Both the position numbers and the translations under genes were made by a program. Positions 7,948 through 17,429 of a DNA stretch of 64,000 nt are shown here, in pieces; within the stretch, counting starts at the first letter, position 1, and each line of letters begins with the position of its first letter. The notes below the pieces were generated by a model that did no database searches, was not told where the DNA came from, and worked only from the letters and a program-made list of their open reading frames with translations. This DNA is from Solwaraspora sp. WMMD791 (lineage in GTDB: Bacteria; Actinomycetota; Actinomycetes; Mycobacteriales; Micromonosporaceae). Location of the stretch: the NCBI RefSeq assembly GCF_029581195.1, contig NZ_CP120737.1:6301001-6365000 (forward strand), written 5' to 3'.

Positions 7948-9432
7948 GTGACGTCGGCGACACTGGTCAACGCTGCGGTGGTGCAACCGGACTCCGTTCC
8001 GGAAGCGCCGACCGCGGTTCTGCACGCACGACAGCGTGCCTACGTCCGGGCGATAGCCGCCCTGGACATGAGCATCCTCTGCACAGCCGTGCTGGCCGGC
8101 TACCTGGTCCGGTTCGGTGCCGAGGAGGCCACTGGGGCGGACCTGCCCTACGTACTGGTCACACCCTTGCTACTGATCGCGTGGCTGGCCTCGCTGAAGC
8201 TGCTGCGCTGCTACGACGACCGGGTGCTCGGCTACGGCGCCGACGAGTACCGCCGGGTCATCACCGCCAGCCTGCGGCTCGCCGGCACGGTGGCGATCAT
8301 CGGGTACGTCGCCAACGTCGGCATCAGCCGCGGCTTCCTGGCGGTGGCCTTCTCGGTGGGCACCGTCGGCCTGGTGGCCGGGCGGTTCGGTGCCCGCAAG
8401 TACCTGCACCGACGGCGGGCCGTCGGGGCCGGCTGGTTCCGCAAGGTGCTGGTGGTGGGGGACACCCCGCACGTGCTGGAGCTGGTGCACACCCTGCGCC
8501 GCGAGCCGTACGCCGGTTACCGGGTGGTCGGCGCGTGCATCCCGGACGCGTTGCTGGCACCGGTGCCGCAGCGGCTCGGTGACGTACCGGTCGCCGGATC
8601 GTTCCGCAACATCCCGGACGCCGCCGCCGCGACCGGCGCCGACACCGTCGCGGTCACCGCCTCCGGTGAGCTGACCGCGACCCGGCTGCGTCGGCTGGGC
8701 TGGCAACTGGAGGGCACCGGCATCGACCTGGTGCTGGCTCCGGCGCTGACCGACGTCGCCGGCCCTCGGATCCACACCCGGCCGGTCGCCGGGCTGCCGC
8801 TGATCCACGTCGAGGCACCGGAGTTCCGGGGGACCCGCAAGCTGGTCAAGGGCTTCGTCGACCGGTCGGTCTCGCTGCTGGCGTTGACCCTGCTGCTGCC
8901 GGTGCTGACGCTGATCGCCCTGGCGATCAAGCTCGACAACCGGGGTCCAGTGATCTTCAAGCAGGTACGGGTCGGCCAGGGCGGTCGGGAGTTCCACGTC
9001 TACAAGTTCCGAACCATGGTCGTCAACGCCGACGCCCTGCTCGCCGAGCTCGTCGCCAAGAACGAGACCGACGGGCTGATGTTCAAGATGCGCGACGACC
9101 CGCGGATCACCCGGGTGGGCCGGTTCCTGCGCAAGTTCTCCCTTGACGAGCTGCCGCAGCTGGCCAACGTGCTGTTCGGCCACATGAGCCTGGTGGGCCC
9201 CCGGCCGCCGCTGCCGTCGGAGGTCGCCCGTTACGACGGCGACGTCGCCCGGCGGTTGCTCGTGAAGCCCGGGATGACCGGGCTGTGGCAGGTCAGCGGG
9301 CGCTCCGACCTGTCGTGGGAGGACGGCATCCGCCTCGACCTCTACTACGTGGAGAACTGGTCGCTCGCCAGCGACCTGACCATCCTGTGGAAGACCTTCG
9401 GGGCCGTCGTCAACGGCCGTGGCGCCTACTGA
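7948..9432 (+). CDS. Exopolysaccharide polyprenyl-phosphate sugar transferase (WcaJ/CpsE type)
   Basis: 494 residues from a GTG start with GGGGAGG upstream. Four to five membrane helices occupy the first 130 residues, a CoA-binding-like domain follows (about 140-260), and after one more helix the catalytic bacterial sugar transferase domain holds [27 protein letters not shown] and [14 protein letters not shown]. It should move a sugar-1-phosphate from a nucleotide sugar to undecaprenyl phosphate, the first step of capsule or exopolysaccharide building. No other glycan genes are adjacent, so it is an orphan initiating enzyme. A long palindromic element follows its stop. Confidence 0.95.
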   Translation: MTSATLVNAAVVQPDSVPEAPTAVLHARQRAYVRAIAALDMSILCTAVLAGYLVRFGAEEATGADLPYVLVTPLLLIAWLASLKLLRCYDDRVLGYGADEYRRVITASLRLAGTVAIIGYVANVGISRGFLAVAFSVGTVGLVAGRFGARKYLHRRRAVGAGWFRKVLVVGDTPHVLELVHTLRREPYAGYRVVGACIPDALLAPVPQRLGDVPVAGSFRNIPDAAAATGADTVAVTASGELTATRLRRLGWQLEGTGIDLVLAPALTDVAGPRIHTRPVAGLPLIHVEAPEFRGTRKLVKGFVDRSVSLLALTLLLPVLTLIALAIKLDNRGPVIFKQVRVGQGGREFHVYKFRTMVVNADALLAELVAKNETDGLMFKMRDDPRITRVGRFLRKFSLDELPQLANVLFGHMSLVGPRPPLPSEVARYDGDVARRLLVKPGMTGLWQVSGRSDLSWEDGIRLDLYYVENWSLASDLTILWKTFGAVVNGRGAY

Positions 9433-9440
9433 CCCCGTCT

Positions 9441-9522
9441 CCATGATCGCGACGATCTTGCAGTTATCGAGAGCTTTTGTCCAGATTGCTCCTTGATAAT
9501 CGCAAGATCGTCGCGATCATGG
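9441..9522. repeat. Long palindromic element, copy 1 of a dispersed 63-nt repeat (core 9451-9513)
   Basis: Arms 9441-9461 and 9502-9522 are perfect 21-bp inverted repeats; the stem extends inward with partial pairing to a loop containing CTTTTGTCC. The core 9451-9513 matches 62082-62144 over 63 nt with no gap, 50 positions identical by my count. It lies 8 bp after the sugar transferase stop and before the end of the convergent ROK gene, so it can serve as a two-way terminator. Confidence 0.9.
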
Positions 9523-9569
9523 GGTGGGCGGCGGCGGTGAGCTGAGTCAGGGGAGGCCGAGCCACGGTG

Positions 9570-10790
9570 TCAGCGTGCGCCGAGGCTGAGCCAGGGGGCC
9601 GGGTGGTCACGGACCGCCCGTACCACCGCTCCGGCCGCGCCGGTCGCGGCGGCCTCAGGGCCGAGAACCGACGGCTGTACGGTGACCGGAGACCAGCCGG
9701 CGGTCAGCACCCGTCGACCGATCTCCGCCTCGACCACCGGCGACAGCCACGGAGCCAGCGGCGCGTAGATCCCGCCGAGCAGCACCGTCTGCACGTCCAG
9801 CAGGTTGACCACACCGGCGAGGACCACCCCGAGGGCCCCGGCGGCGGCGGCCAGCGCGCGGCGTACCTGCGGTTGGCCGTCGTAAGCGCGACCGGCCAGT
9901 TGCCGTAGCGCCTCGGCGGCGGTCAGCCCCTGGTCGGCGAGCCCGGCGGACCGCAGGATCGCCTCCTGGCCGGCGTACTGCTCCAGGCAGCCGCGCGCAC
10001 CACAGCGGCAGGTCGGGCCGTCCGGGCGGACCGCGAGGTGGCCGAGCTCGCCGCTCCAACCTCGGGCTCCCCGGAACAGTTGCCCGTCGACGACGATGCC
10101 GGCGCCGATGCCGATCTCGCCGGAGACGTAGACGAACGTGGTCAGCTCGCCGTTGCGGGCGTGCAGTTCACCGAGGGCCGCGAGGTTGGCTTCGTTGTCG
10201 ACGGTCAACGGCAGGTCGGCCAGCGGGGTGCCGGCGGCGGCCAGGGCGGCCGGCACCGCGACGTCCTGCCAGCCGAGGTTGGGGGCCAGTCGGACGACGC
10301 CCTCGCTGGTCACCAGCCCCGGCACCGCGAGCGCCGCGCCGGCGATCGGCAGCTCGGCGACCTCCGGGGCGGTCAGGACGGTGCCGGCCAGCTCCGCCAG
10401 CCGGGTCAGCACCGTCTCGGGGGTTTCCGGCCGCTGGTCGGCGCGGTGTACGGCGCGGTGGCGGACCGCCCCGGTCAGGTCGACCACGCAGGCGGCCAGG
10501 TAGTCGACGTTGATCTCCAGGCCGAGGCCGGCGGGGCCGTGTGCGGCGAGGGCCAGCCCGGTGGCCGGCCGGCCGGCGCCGACGCGGGGCACCGGGTCGA
10601 CCTCGGTCAGCAGCCGGCCGCCGATCAGTTCGTCGACGAGTGCGGAGACGGTGGCCCGGGTGAGCCCGGTGGTGGCGGCGATCTCGGCCCGCGACGGCGG
10701 TCGTCCGGCGGCGGCGACCTGGCGGACCACCAGGCCGAGATGGTGCTCGCGCAGACCAGCCTGGCGTAGCGGAGATTCTGGCGTGCGCAT
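9570..10790 (-). CDS. xylR: ROK family repressor of the xylose genes
   Basis: 406 residues. The N-terminal winged helix contains SRAEIAATTGLTRATVSALVDEL. The ROK domain follows, with a glycine-rich ATP-fold segment (VYVSGEIGIGAGIVVDG) and the zinc motif CRCGARGCLEQ. It is divergent from xylA, the usual arrangement for actinobacterial XylR, so it probably represses xylAB until xylose binds. Ligand and target are inferred from position. The 74-bp intergenic region is AT-rich and holds the xylA promoter. Confidence 0.9.
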   Translation of the reverse strand: MRTPESPLRQAGLREHHLGLVVRQVAAAGRPPSRAEIAATTGLTRATVSALVDELIGGRLLTEVDPVPRVGAGRPATGLALAAHGPAGLGLEINVDYLAACVVDLTGAVRHRAVHRADQRPETPETVLTRLAELAGTVLTAPEVAELPIAGAALAVPGLVTSEGVVRLAPNLGWQDVAVPAALAAAGTPLADLPLTVDNEANLAALGELHARNGELTTFVYVSGEIGIGAGIVVDGQLFRGARGWSGELGHLAVRPDGPTCRCGARGCLEQYAGQEAILRSAGLADQGLTAAEALRQLAGRAYDGQPQVRRALAAAAGALGVVLAGVVNLLDVQTVLLGGIYAPLAPWLSPVVEAEIGRRVLTAGWSPVTVQPSVLGPEAAATGAAGAVVRAVRDHPAPWLSLGAR

Positions 10791-10794
10791 GGCC

Positions 10795-10823
10795 TTGACA
10801 ATGCCACACCACAGGAAAATAAT
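10795..10823 (+). promoter_or_regulatory. Consensus-like promoter for xylAB
   Basis: TTGACA (10795-10800) and AATAAT (10818-10823) are separated by exactly 17 bp, facing xylA. The AT-rich stretch just downstream (10824-10850, containing TCAATCACTAAACAAATCTG) is a likely repressor target, placed to block polymerase. It is one of the clearest housekeeping promoters in the window. Confidence 0.65.
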
Positions 10824-10864
10824 TCAATCACTAAACAAATCTGTCGTGTTACGCGGAGGTCACC

Positions 10865-12055
10865 ATGACAGTCCAGCCCACACCGGCCGACAAATTCTCC
10901 TTCGGGCTCTGGACCGTCGGATGGCAGGCCCGTGACCAGTTCGGCGACGCCAGCCGTGGCCCGCTCGACGCCGTCGAGGCGGTGCACCAGCTCGCCAACC
11001 TCGGCGCGTACGGGATCACCTTCCACGACGACGACCTGATCCCGTTCGGCTCCGACGCGGCCAGCCGCGACCAGCACATCGCCCGGTTCCGCAAGGCCCT
11101 GGAGGAGACCGGCCTGGTGGTGCCGATGGTCACCACCAACCTCTTCGGCCACCCGATCTTCAAGGACGGCGGCTTCACCAGCAACGACCGCTCCATCCGG
11201 CGGTTCGCGCTGCGCAAGGTGCTGCGCAACATCGACCTCGCCGCCGAGCTGGGCGCGAAGACCTTCGTCATGTGGGGCGGCCGGGAAGGCTCCGAGTACG
11301 ACCACGCCAAGGACATCCGCGCCGCGCTCGACCGCTACCGGGAGGCCGTCGACCTGCTCGGCCAGTACGTCCTCGACCGCGGCTACGACCTGCGGTTCGC
11401 CATCGAGCCCAAGCCGAACGAGCCGCGCGGCGACATCCTGCTGCCCACCGTCGGGCACGCCCTCGCCTTCATCAACAGCCTGGCTCACCCGGAGCTGGTC
11501 GGCCTCAACCCCGAGGTCGGCCACGAGCAGATGGCCGGGCTCAACTTCACCCACGGCATCGCCCAGGCCCTGTGGCACGGCAAGCTGTTCCACATCGACC
11601 TCAACGGCCAGCGCGGCGTCAAGTTCGACCAGGACCTGGTCTTCGGCCACGGCGACCTGCTCAACGCGTTCTCCCTGGTCGACCTGCTGGAAAACGGCGG
11701 CCCCGACGGCACCCCGGCCTACGACGGCCCCCGGCACTTCGACTACAAGCCCTCGCGCACCGAGGACTACACCGGCGTGTGGGCGTCGGCCGCCGCCAAC
11801 ATGCGTACGTACCTGCTGCTCAAGGAGCGGGCGGCGGCGTTCCGGGCCGACCCCGAGGTGCAGGAGGCCCTCGCGGCCAGCAAGGTCCCGGACCTGGCGG
11901 TGCCCACCCTCAACCCGGGGGAGACCTACACCGACCTGCTCGCCGACCGGTCCAGCTTCGAGGACTTCGACCCGGAGGCCGTCGCCGAGCAGGGCTTCCA
12001 CTTCGTACGCCTCAACCAGCTCGCGGTCGAGCACCTGCTCGGCGCCCGTTCCTGA
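10865..12055 (+). CDS. xylA: Xylose isomerase
   Basis: 396 residues, the usual length of the actinobacterial class I enzyme. It converts D-xylose to D-xylulose in the cytoplasm using two divalent metals. Visible catalytic and metal residues: H54 and D57 (FHDDD), E181 and K183 ([10 protein letters not shown]), E217 and H220 (NPEVGHE), D245, D255 and D257. GGAGG lies five bases before the ATG. It is followed by xylB after 49 bp. Confidence 0.98.
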   Translation: MTVQPTPADKFSFGLWTVGWQARDQFGDASRGPLDAVEAVHQLANLGAYGITFHDDDLIPFGSDAASRDQHIARFRKALEETGLVVPMVTTNLFGHPIFKDGGFTSNDRSIRRFALRKVLRNIDLAAELGAKTFVMWGGREGSEYDHAKDIRAALDRYREAVDLLGQYVLDRGYDLRFAIEPKPNEPRGDILLPTVGHALAFINSLAHPELVGLNPEVGHEQMAGLNFTHGIAQALWHGKLFHIDLNGQRGVKFDQDLVFGHGDLLNAFSLVDLLENGGPDGTPAYDGPRHFDYKPSRTEDYTGVWASAAANMRTYLLLKERAAAFRADPEVQEALAASKVPDLAVPTLNPGETYTDLLADRSSFEDFDPEAVAEQGFHFVRLNQLAVEHLLGARS

Positions 12056-12104
12056 CCACCCGCTGACCCTGACACCCGCCCGACCCCCTCATGGAGGACC
12101 AGCC

Positions 12105-13523
12105 GTGACCCTCGTCGCCGGCGTCGACTCGTCGACCCAGTCGTGCAAGGTGGTGATCCGCGACGCGGACACCGGCAAACTGGTCCGTGAGGGCCGGGCG
12201 GCACATCCGGACGGCACCGAGGTGCACCCGGACGCCTGGTGGGCGGCGCTGCAACAGGCCGTCGACGCCGCCGGCGGGCTGGACGACGTCTCCGCCGCCG
12301 CCGTCGCCGGCCAACAGCACGGCATGGTCTGCCTCGACGAGGGCGGCGACGTGGTCCGCCCCGCCCTGCTGTGGAACGACACCCGCTCGGCCGGTGCCGC
12401 CGCCGAACTGATCGACGAGTTCGGCGGCGGCACCGCCGGCCGGCAGGCCTGGGCCGACGCCGTCGGCCTGGTGCCGGTGGCCAGCTTCACCATCACCAAA
12501 CTGCGCTGGCTGGCCCGCACCGAGCCGGCGTCGGCCGACCGTACGGCCGCGGTCTGCCTGCCACACGACTGGCTGACCTGGCGGCTGGCCGGCACCGGCG
12601 ACCTCGCCGCGCTGCGGACCGACCGCAGCGACGCCAGTGGCACCGGCTACTGGTCGGCCGCGACCGGCCAGTACCGCCCCGACCTGCTCGAACACGCCTT
12701 CGGCCGGACGCCGCTGGTGCCGACGGTGCTCGGCCCCACCGACCCGGCCGGCGCGCTGCGCTCCGGCGCACCGCTCGGCCCCGGTGCCGGTGACAACGCC
12801 GCCGCCGCCCTCGGCGTCGGCGCCCGCCCCGGCGACGTGATCGTCTCGATCGGCACCTCCGGCACCGTGTTCAGCGTCGCCGACACCCCGGCCGCCGACC
12901 CCAGCGGCACCGTTGCCGGCTTCGCCGACACCACCGGCCGGTTCCTGCCACTGGTCGCCACCCTCAACGCCGCCCGGGTGCTCGACGCCGCCGCGAAGCT
13001 GCTCGGCGTCGACCACGACCGGCTCGCCGAGCTGGCGCTCAGCGCGCCGGCCGGCGCCGACGGGCTGGTGCTGGTGCCGTACCTCGAAGGGGAACGCACC
13101 CCCGACCGGCCGACGGCCAGCGGCTCGCTGCACGGGCTCACCCTGGCCAGCAGCACCCCCGCGCACCTGGCGCGGGCCGCCGTCGAGGGCATGCTCTGCG
13201 CGCTCGCCGACGGCCTGGACGCCCTGGTCGCCCAGGGCGCGGCCGTCAACCGGGTCATCCTGGTCGGCGGCGGGGCGCGCTCTGCGGCGGTACGCCGGAT
13301 CGCGCCCGAGGTGTTCGGCTGCCCGGTGCTGGTGCCGCCACCGGGGGAGTACGTCGCCGACGGTGCCGCCCGGCAGGCCGCCTGGCTGGCGCTGGGCACC
13401 CCCGACGCGCCCGACTGGACCCCGGCCGACACCGAGGAGTACGCAGCCGACCCGGTGCCCGCCATCCGGGACAGGTACGCCGACGCCCGCGACCACGTCC
13501 TGAACCGGGTCACCGCCAGCTGA
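12105..13523 (+). CDS. xylB: Xylulokinase
   Basis: 472 residues from a GTG start preceded by GGAGG. The FGGY kinase layout is complete: [10 protein letters not shown] at the N-terminus (phosphate-binding), GQQHGMV, LWNDTRS, and the C-terminal ATP-fold segments [10 protein letters not shown] and [19 protein letters not shown]. It phosphorylates D-xylulose to xylulose 5-phosphate, feeding the pentose phosphate pathway. It is the second gene of the xylAB operon. Confidence 0.97.
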   Translation: MTLVAGVDSSTQSCKVVIRDADTGKLVREGRAAHPDGTEVHPDAWWAALQQAVDAAGGLDDVSAAAVAGQQHGMVCLDEGGDVVRPALLWNDTRSAGAAAELIDEFGGGTAGRQAWADAVGLVPVASFTITKLRWLARTEPASADRTAAVCLPHDWLTWRLAGTGDLAALRTDRSDASGTGYWSAATGQYRPDLLEHAFGRTPLVPTVLGPTDPAGALRSGAPLGPGAGDNAAAALGVGARPGDVIVSIGTSGTVFSVADTPAADPSGTVAGFADTTGRFLPLVATLNAARVLDAAAKLLGVDHDRLAELALSAPAGADGLVLVPYLEGERTPDRPTASGSLHGLTLASSTPAHLARAAVEGMLCALADGLDALVAQGAAVNRVILVGGGARSAAVRRIAPEVFGCPVLVPPPGEYVADGAARQAAWLALGTPDAPDWTPADTEEYAADPVPAIRDRYADARDHVLNRVTAS

Positions 13524-13716
13524 CACTGCTGGCCGTACTCGCTGTCTACGGTCTTGTTGTCTGGACGGCGTCGTCGTCGATCCAGGACTGTCACTGCGTG
13601 TGGTCCGCTGTCTGTTGTGGGCGATATGTGGTGGCAGATCGTGATGGACTCTTTACAGGTATGGAGGTGGCTCTCTAGGGTCGGACGGACATGCCCAATA
13701 GCCACGGGGGTCCCTA

Positions 13717-14574
13717 GTGGATGCTGTCCATGTGCCGCCGTCCCGTCCGAGCCGTCCCCGACAATATTGGCTGGCGTTCCCGACCGCCGTAGTGCTGGGA
13801 CTTGTCAGTGCGGCGCTGCCGCCGTCCCCGGTAGAGGCTCAGGCCCAACAGCCGCAGTGTGTGGGTGAGGCGGCGACATCCGCTGCGGCCGAGCGGATCG
13901 CCGAGGCCTGCGCGGTCCGGGTCGAGGCCCTCGACCTGCGGGACGAGTACTCACAGGTCTATGTGGAACCCGATGGTTCACGCACCTTGGAATCGGCGGT
14001 CGTGCCGCAGCGGGTTCGTACCGGGGCCGACTCGTGGACGCCCGTCTCGACCGAGCTGACGGAGCGACCGGACGGCCGGCTCGCTCCGGCGGCCACCACG
14101 GCCGATGTCTCGTTCAGCGGTGACGGTACGGGTCCGTTGGTGGCCGTCCGAATGGGCGAGCATGAGTTCACCCTGTCGTGGCCGGAGCCGCTCTCCGCGC
14201 CGACAGTGCAGGGCGACACCGCCGTCTACGGATCGGTGTTCCCCGACACGGATCTGCACGTCATCGCCACCCCGACCGGCTACCGGCATGTGTTGGAGGT
14301 CAAGACCGCTCAGGCTGCGTCGCATCCGGACCTTGGGCGGATCCGGTACGTGCTCGGTGGGGACATCACCCCGCAGTCACTGACCGAGGGCGGGTTGCGG
14401 CTTGTTGACCCGGATGGGCGGACCGTCGGGGTCACACCGACCGCGTCGATGTGGGACTCGTCGGTCGATCCGTCCGTGGGCGGTGAGGTGACGGCCGGCC
14501 GTGACGCGGCCGGATCGGCGGTGACGCCGGATCCATCGACCGCCGCTGGGCCGGGTGATGAGTTCCTCGGATGA
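13717..14574 (+). CDS. Truncated secreted protein, N-terminal region of a large DNRLRE/RHS-type surface protein
   Basis: 285 residues from a GTG start with a signal peptide (WLAFPTAVVLGLVSAALPP, cut near VEAQAQ). The following region (GSRTLESAVVPQRVR, ADVSFSGDGTGPLV, LSWPEPLSAPTVQGDTAVY, VKTAQAASHPDL) resembles the N-terminal domain of very large secreted actinobacterial proteins that end in RHS, LamG or toxin domains. Here the frame stops at GPGDEFLG soon after the point where the long repeats would begin. The next small gene starts inside its last 20 bp. It reads as a 5' remnant left by deletion or recombination; whether it is still made is unknown. Confidence 0.6.
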   Translation: MDAVHVPPSRPSRPRQYWLAFPTAVVLGLVSAALPPSPVEAQAQQPQCVGEAATSAAAERIAEACAVRVEALDLRDEYSQVYVEPDGSRTLESAVVPQRVRTGADSWTPVSTELTERPDGRLAPAATTADVSFSGDGTGPLVAVRMGEHEFTLSWPEPLSAPTVQGDTAVYGSVFPDTDLHVIATPTGYRHVLEVKTAQAASHPDLGRIRYVLGGDITPQSLTEGGLRLVDPDGRTVGVTPTASMWDSSVDPSVGGEVTAGRDAAGSAVTPDPSTAAGPGDEFLG

Positions 14575-14905
14575 TCCTGCTTGGCGTGTGCGCGGAGCTT
14601 GGGCCTACTGGCGTGCGTTGATCATCATGCGTTTTTTTCTTCTTGCATTCTTGGTCATCTTTGCCGTGATTCTGGCGATGTTACTGGGGGGGCCGGTAGA
14701 GGTGCTGATGTCAGTTTTCTTCGTACTGATCTTGACGGTCGGTCTCGGAATTTTCCTGGGGATGTTTTCTATCCGTCCGGTGTACCGTCGCATTGAAGAG
14801 ACATCATATTTTGCGGACATGGATATATTCGAACGTGGGCCAAAACTGTTCGGCATGGTCGTGCGTGACCTCTTTGCCCTTAACAAGTGGCGGCCCAGGC
14901 CTTGA
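14558..14905 (+). CDS. Small two-helix membrane protein, immunity-like (paralogue A)
   Basis: 115 residues from ATG 14558 (GTG 14555 is in frame). A short polar N-terminus is followed by two hydrophobic segments, about residues 25-45 and 50-70, and a charged tail containing RDLFALNKWRPRP. AT-rich codons such as TTT, ATT and TTC runs contrast with the neighbours, which suggests transfer. The layout and the tail (LVxDLxxxxxWR-like) match the protein at 15003-15323, so the two are probably paralogues. Position after a truncated toxin-like N-terminus suggests an immunity gene, but this is inference; no family was recognised. Confidence 0.6.
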   Translation: MSSSDDPAWRVRGAWAYWRALIIMRFFLLAFLVIFAVILAMLLGGPVEVLMSVFFVLILTVGLGIFLGMFSIRPVYRRIEETSYFADMDIFERGPKLFGMVVRDLFALNKWRPRP

Positions 14906-15002
14906 GTGAGTGTTTGCGATAGGTGTCGGACGGCGTGTCCTTCGGTGAGGTGGTGGCTTCGAACCTGGATTGTTAAGCGCTGGAAGTTGTGGTGACAACT
15001 CG

Positions 15003-15323
15003 ATGATAGATGTCCATGATGACGACTATCGTAGTACGACTACGTATAGGGTGATGATCTGGTCGATCAGGGCATTTTTGATGTGCTTCCTGACCGGCCT
15101 GTTCCTGATTTTGGTATTGGAGCTGGTTGTCGCATCTGAGGTTATTGGCATCTTGGTGGCGGGTTGTGTCTTTGGGTGTGCGATTTCGTTCGCAACGGCG
15201 TTTGTTCCTCTGGCAAGGTTCTCTGCGCTGATACAGGAAAATTCTGGAATGCAGATTGATGGGCAGCTGCCATTTTTGCGCCATCTGGTATCCGACCTGT
15301 GGCGGATGGGGTGGCGCCGCTGA
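15003..15323 (+). CDS. Small two-helix membrane protein, immunity-like (paralogue B)
   Basis: 106 residues from ATG 15003; a TTG at 14970 is in frame but less likely. Two hydrophobic segments (FLMCFLTGLFLILVLELVV and IGILVAGCVFGCAISFATAF) follow an acidic start MIDVHDDDY. The tail LRHLVSDLWRMGWRR parallels the end of the protein at 14558-14905. Codon use is AT-richer than the surrounding genes. Function unknown. Confidence 0.6.
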   Translation: MIDVHDDDYRSTTTYRVMIWSIRAFLMCFLTGLFLILVLELVVASEVIGILVAGCVFGCAISFATAFVPLARFSALIQENSGMQIDGQLPFLRHLVSDLWRMGWRR

Positions 15324-15405
15324 GCGCAACGGGGTTAGGTCAATGTGGGCTCCGTGCACTTGGAGTCGGGCCGGCTTGGCCTCGGGCCCGGCTGTCCTGG
15401 CTGGC

Positions 15406-15531
15406 ATGGAGACCGTCTACTCTGGGCAGGGAGGTGATTTGAAGGGTGGAGTCGTCCGGGCTGGAAATGCGGATTTCGGATTCGACGCAGTAACGATGGA
15501 ACTTACTGTAAGTAATGTTCGAGTTCGGTAG
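15406..15531 (+). CDS. Possible very short gene or 3' remnant
   Basis: 41 codons from an ATG with no convincing ribosome site. The product, which ends FDAVTMELTVSNVRVR, shows no recognised family. It ends one base before the GTG of the next gene. It could be a remnant of a displaced coding region. Low confidence. Confidence 0.25.
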   Translation: METVYSGQGGDLKGGVVRAGNADFGFDAVTMELTVSNVRVR

Positions 15532-15540
15532 GTGGAAGTG

Positions 15541-16155
15541 ATGGAATTTGGGTTTCGAGAATTTCAGCTGCATATCATTGCTACTATGCCGGAATCCCCG
15601 AATCGGTCGACGGCTCTGGAGCTTTTGGATGCTGGGGAGCGTGATGTCGAGGATGCCCTCTCGGTCGCTCGCGCCATAGGACTCTTTCGGCTGGGTCATC
15701 AAGTTGATTTGGAGCGATCAATTCTGGGCGAGGAGATTTATAAAGTGCCTCTTTCTGAATCGGGGGACGAAGCCTCGGGTGCCTATGGTGACTCCGATGT
15801 CCTGGCCTTCCGCCTGCCGGCATTTCCGGGGTTCGACTACGCGATCAATGTTGCAAGTTCGGGAGTGGTTTGGGGTCAGCGATTTGTTCGCGAGCAAGGA
15901 TCTCCGGTGCCAGAAGTTTCGGGGATTCATGATCTTGAGCCTTGGGGTTTTGTTAAGGCGGAGTTGGAGCCGCTGCTGCGCAATAAAGTCGTGGATGACA
16001 AATTCTCTTTTAGTGAGACAATCACTGGAAGTCTGGTACTTGATAATTCTCGGGACGTGGGTCGGTCCGTCGCTTTGCGGTTCGACTTCGAGCTGCTTCA
16101 GACTGTAAGTATCGACAGTCGCCTTTCTGGTGTCGCGAATCATCTGGCCATTTAG
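15541..16155 (+). CDS. Unknown soluble protein in AT-rich accessory patch
   Basis: 204 residues from ATG 15541; GTG 15532 is in frame three codons upstream, and GGTGGAAG precedes the ATG. No signal peptide or membrane segment is seen. It mixes beta-like stretches (YAINVASSGVVWGQRFV) with an acidic middle (ESGDEASGAYGDSDV). Third positions are often A or T, unlike core genes here. Given the preceding orphan membrane genes and truncated secreted protein, an immunity-protein role is possible but unproven. Confidence 0.6.
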   Translation: MEFGFREFQLHIIATMPESPNRSTALELLDAGERDVEDALSVARAIGLFRLGHQVDLERSILGEEIYKVPLSESGDEASGAYGDSDVLAFRLPAFPGFDYAINVASSGVVWGQRFVREQGSPVPEVSGIHDLEPWGFVKAELEPLLRNKVVDDKFSFSETITGSLVLDNSRDVGRSVALRFDFELLQTVSIDSRLSGVANHLAI

Positions 16156-16474
16156 GTTAATTGGCTATGTCTGGTAGAGAATGGTTAATCGTATGCGGCT
16201 TTGACCTGAACGGTGACCCGCAATAGTAGAGGACTGCCGACGTCGGTTTCGCTGTGCGGAGGCTACGTCGGGAGTGTTGACCCCCGGGGCGCAGCTTCCC
16301 GGATCTCCCGTCCAGTGTCCCCGGGCAGGGGTTGCCGGACCCCTGGGTCCGGATGCCGGCCTCAGGTTCGGACCTCGGATCACGGGGATGGGATCCGGGT
16401 GTCCGTCCTGGTCCGGCTAGCGGGGAGCGATGGGGAACGCTGCGCCCCGGGGGCGCCTATCGGGGATTGGCTGG
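16156..16474. other. Non-coding stretch
   Basis: No supported gene on either strand. It marks the change from AT-richer accessory DNA back to high GC. It contains several CCCGG/CCGGG-rich short inverted segments but no clear promoter or terminator. Confidence 0.5.
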
Positions 16475-16732
16475 CTACCCCCGGTCTACCGTGGTGACCG
16501 TGCCGGGCCGGCGCAGCGCGTCCTTGTACGCGCGGACGCTGACCGCCTTGCCGTCGCGGTCAGTGTCGTCAGGGTCGATTTCCCAGCCGTCTATCCGCAC
16601 CCACGAGTGTTCCTCCGGCGACGGCCAGATCTCGGTCACGCGGAGCCGGACAGGCCGGTCGGCGTCCACGTGGTCACATTGCCGCAGCGCCACCAGATCA
16701 CCGGGGCACGCCAGCGGGGTCGGCTCAGGCAT
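16475..16732 (-). CDS. Small conserved actinobacterial protein, function unknown
   Basis: 85 residues beginning MPEPTPLACPGDLVALRQ and ending in a basic segment (AYKDALRRPGTVTTVDRG). The beta-rich core (VRLRVTEIWPSPEEHSWVRIDGWEI) resembles small proteins found repeatedly in Micromonospora genomes beside XRE/DUF397 genes. Its ATG lies inside the end of the upstream gene, 8 bp overlap, so the pair is co-translated. No function is known to me. Confidence 0.7.
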   Translation of the reverse strand: MPEPTPLACPGDLVALRQCDHVDADRPVRLRVTEIWPSPEEHSWVRIDGWEIDPDDTDRDGKAVSVRAYKDALRRPGTVTTVDRG

Positions 16733-17243
16733 CGTCGAGGGCTCCGTACGACTCGGCGGTTTCGTCCTTGTCGTCGTGCGGGTAGCCGGCCGGCATCAGT
16801 CCGGACAGGTGCAGGACGGCGCGGATTCGTCGGGCGTTCGCCGGCTCCCACCGGTCCAGGATCGCGATCGCCCATAGGAACGGCCGGCACGGCCCGGGGA
16901 CGCCGCCGCACCGGTGGCATTCGCCGGTGGTCCGGTTCGGCAGGTGGGTGCGGGCGGTCGAGTTCGCGTCGTGGATCGCCCGGGACAGCGCGGGGGAGCG
17001 GGCCGCCCGGCCGGTGCGGTCCGCGCTCCGGGCGTCGTCGACCGCACCGTACGGGGCGGAAGGCACGCCGCGCGCACCGGTGAGCTGGAAGCGCCCGTCC
17101 TGATCGGGGTCGGTCTCCCCGGGGGTCCGCTTCGGCAGCGGCGGCCGGCCCGGTGTGGGTGCCACCGCATCGTCCGCCGCCGTGAACGTGATGTACCGGG
17201 CGAGGCGGGGAGTCCCGCCAATGCCGTCATTCCTGATCGACAT
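16725..17243 (-). CDS. Conserved hypothetical protein with a Cys/His-containing segment
   Basis: 172 residues from an ATG with GGAGGG seven bases upstream; a longer in-frame start exists at 17288 but lacks a site. A disordered, basic and acidic first half is followed by HLPNRTTGECHRCGGVPGPCRPFL, where a C-x2-C and later Cys could bind metal, then a helical AIAILDRWEPANARRIRAVLHL. It forms a two-gene unit with the 85-residue protein. It is divergent from the XRE gene at 17430. Function unknown. Confidence 0.65.
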   Translation of the reverse strand: MSIRNDGIGGTPRLARYITFTAADDAVAPTPGRPPLPKRTPGETDPDQDGRFQLTGARGVPSAPYGAVDDARSADRTGRAARSPALSRAIHDANSTARTHLPNRTTGECHRCGGVPGPCRPFLWAIAILDRWEPANARRIRAVLHLSGLMPAGYPHDDKDETAESYGALDDA

Positions 17244-17429
17244 TTTTCCCTCCGAGTGGAGTCGACTGTGGTGTTCGACAACTTCCACCCTGGACTATCA
17301 GCCCCCCACCGCAGAAGATTGGAGAAGCCCGGGAGCGACCAGATGGCAATTGATCAACGCGGGTGACTCCAGGGAATGTCCGGCACCTGTCAGTGGTGCG
17401 CCGTGATGAATTGGGGGACGTGAAAGGCT

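Noticed and set aside
7727-7948. 73-codon ORF before the sugar transferase
   Set aside because: No ribosome site, no recognisable product, and composition typical of chance frames; the region more likely carries the promoter.
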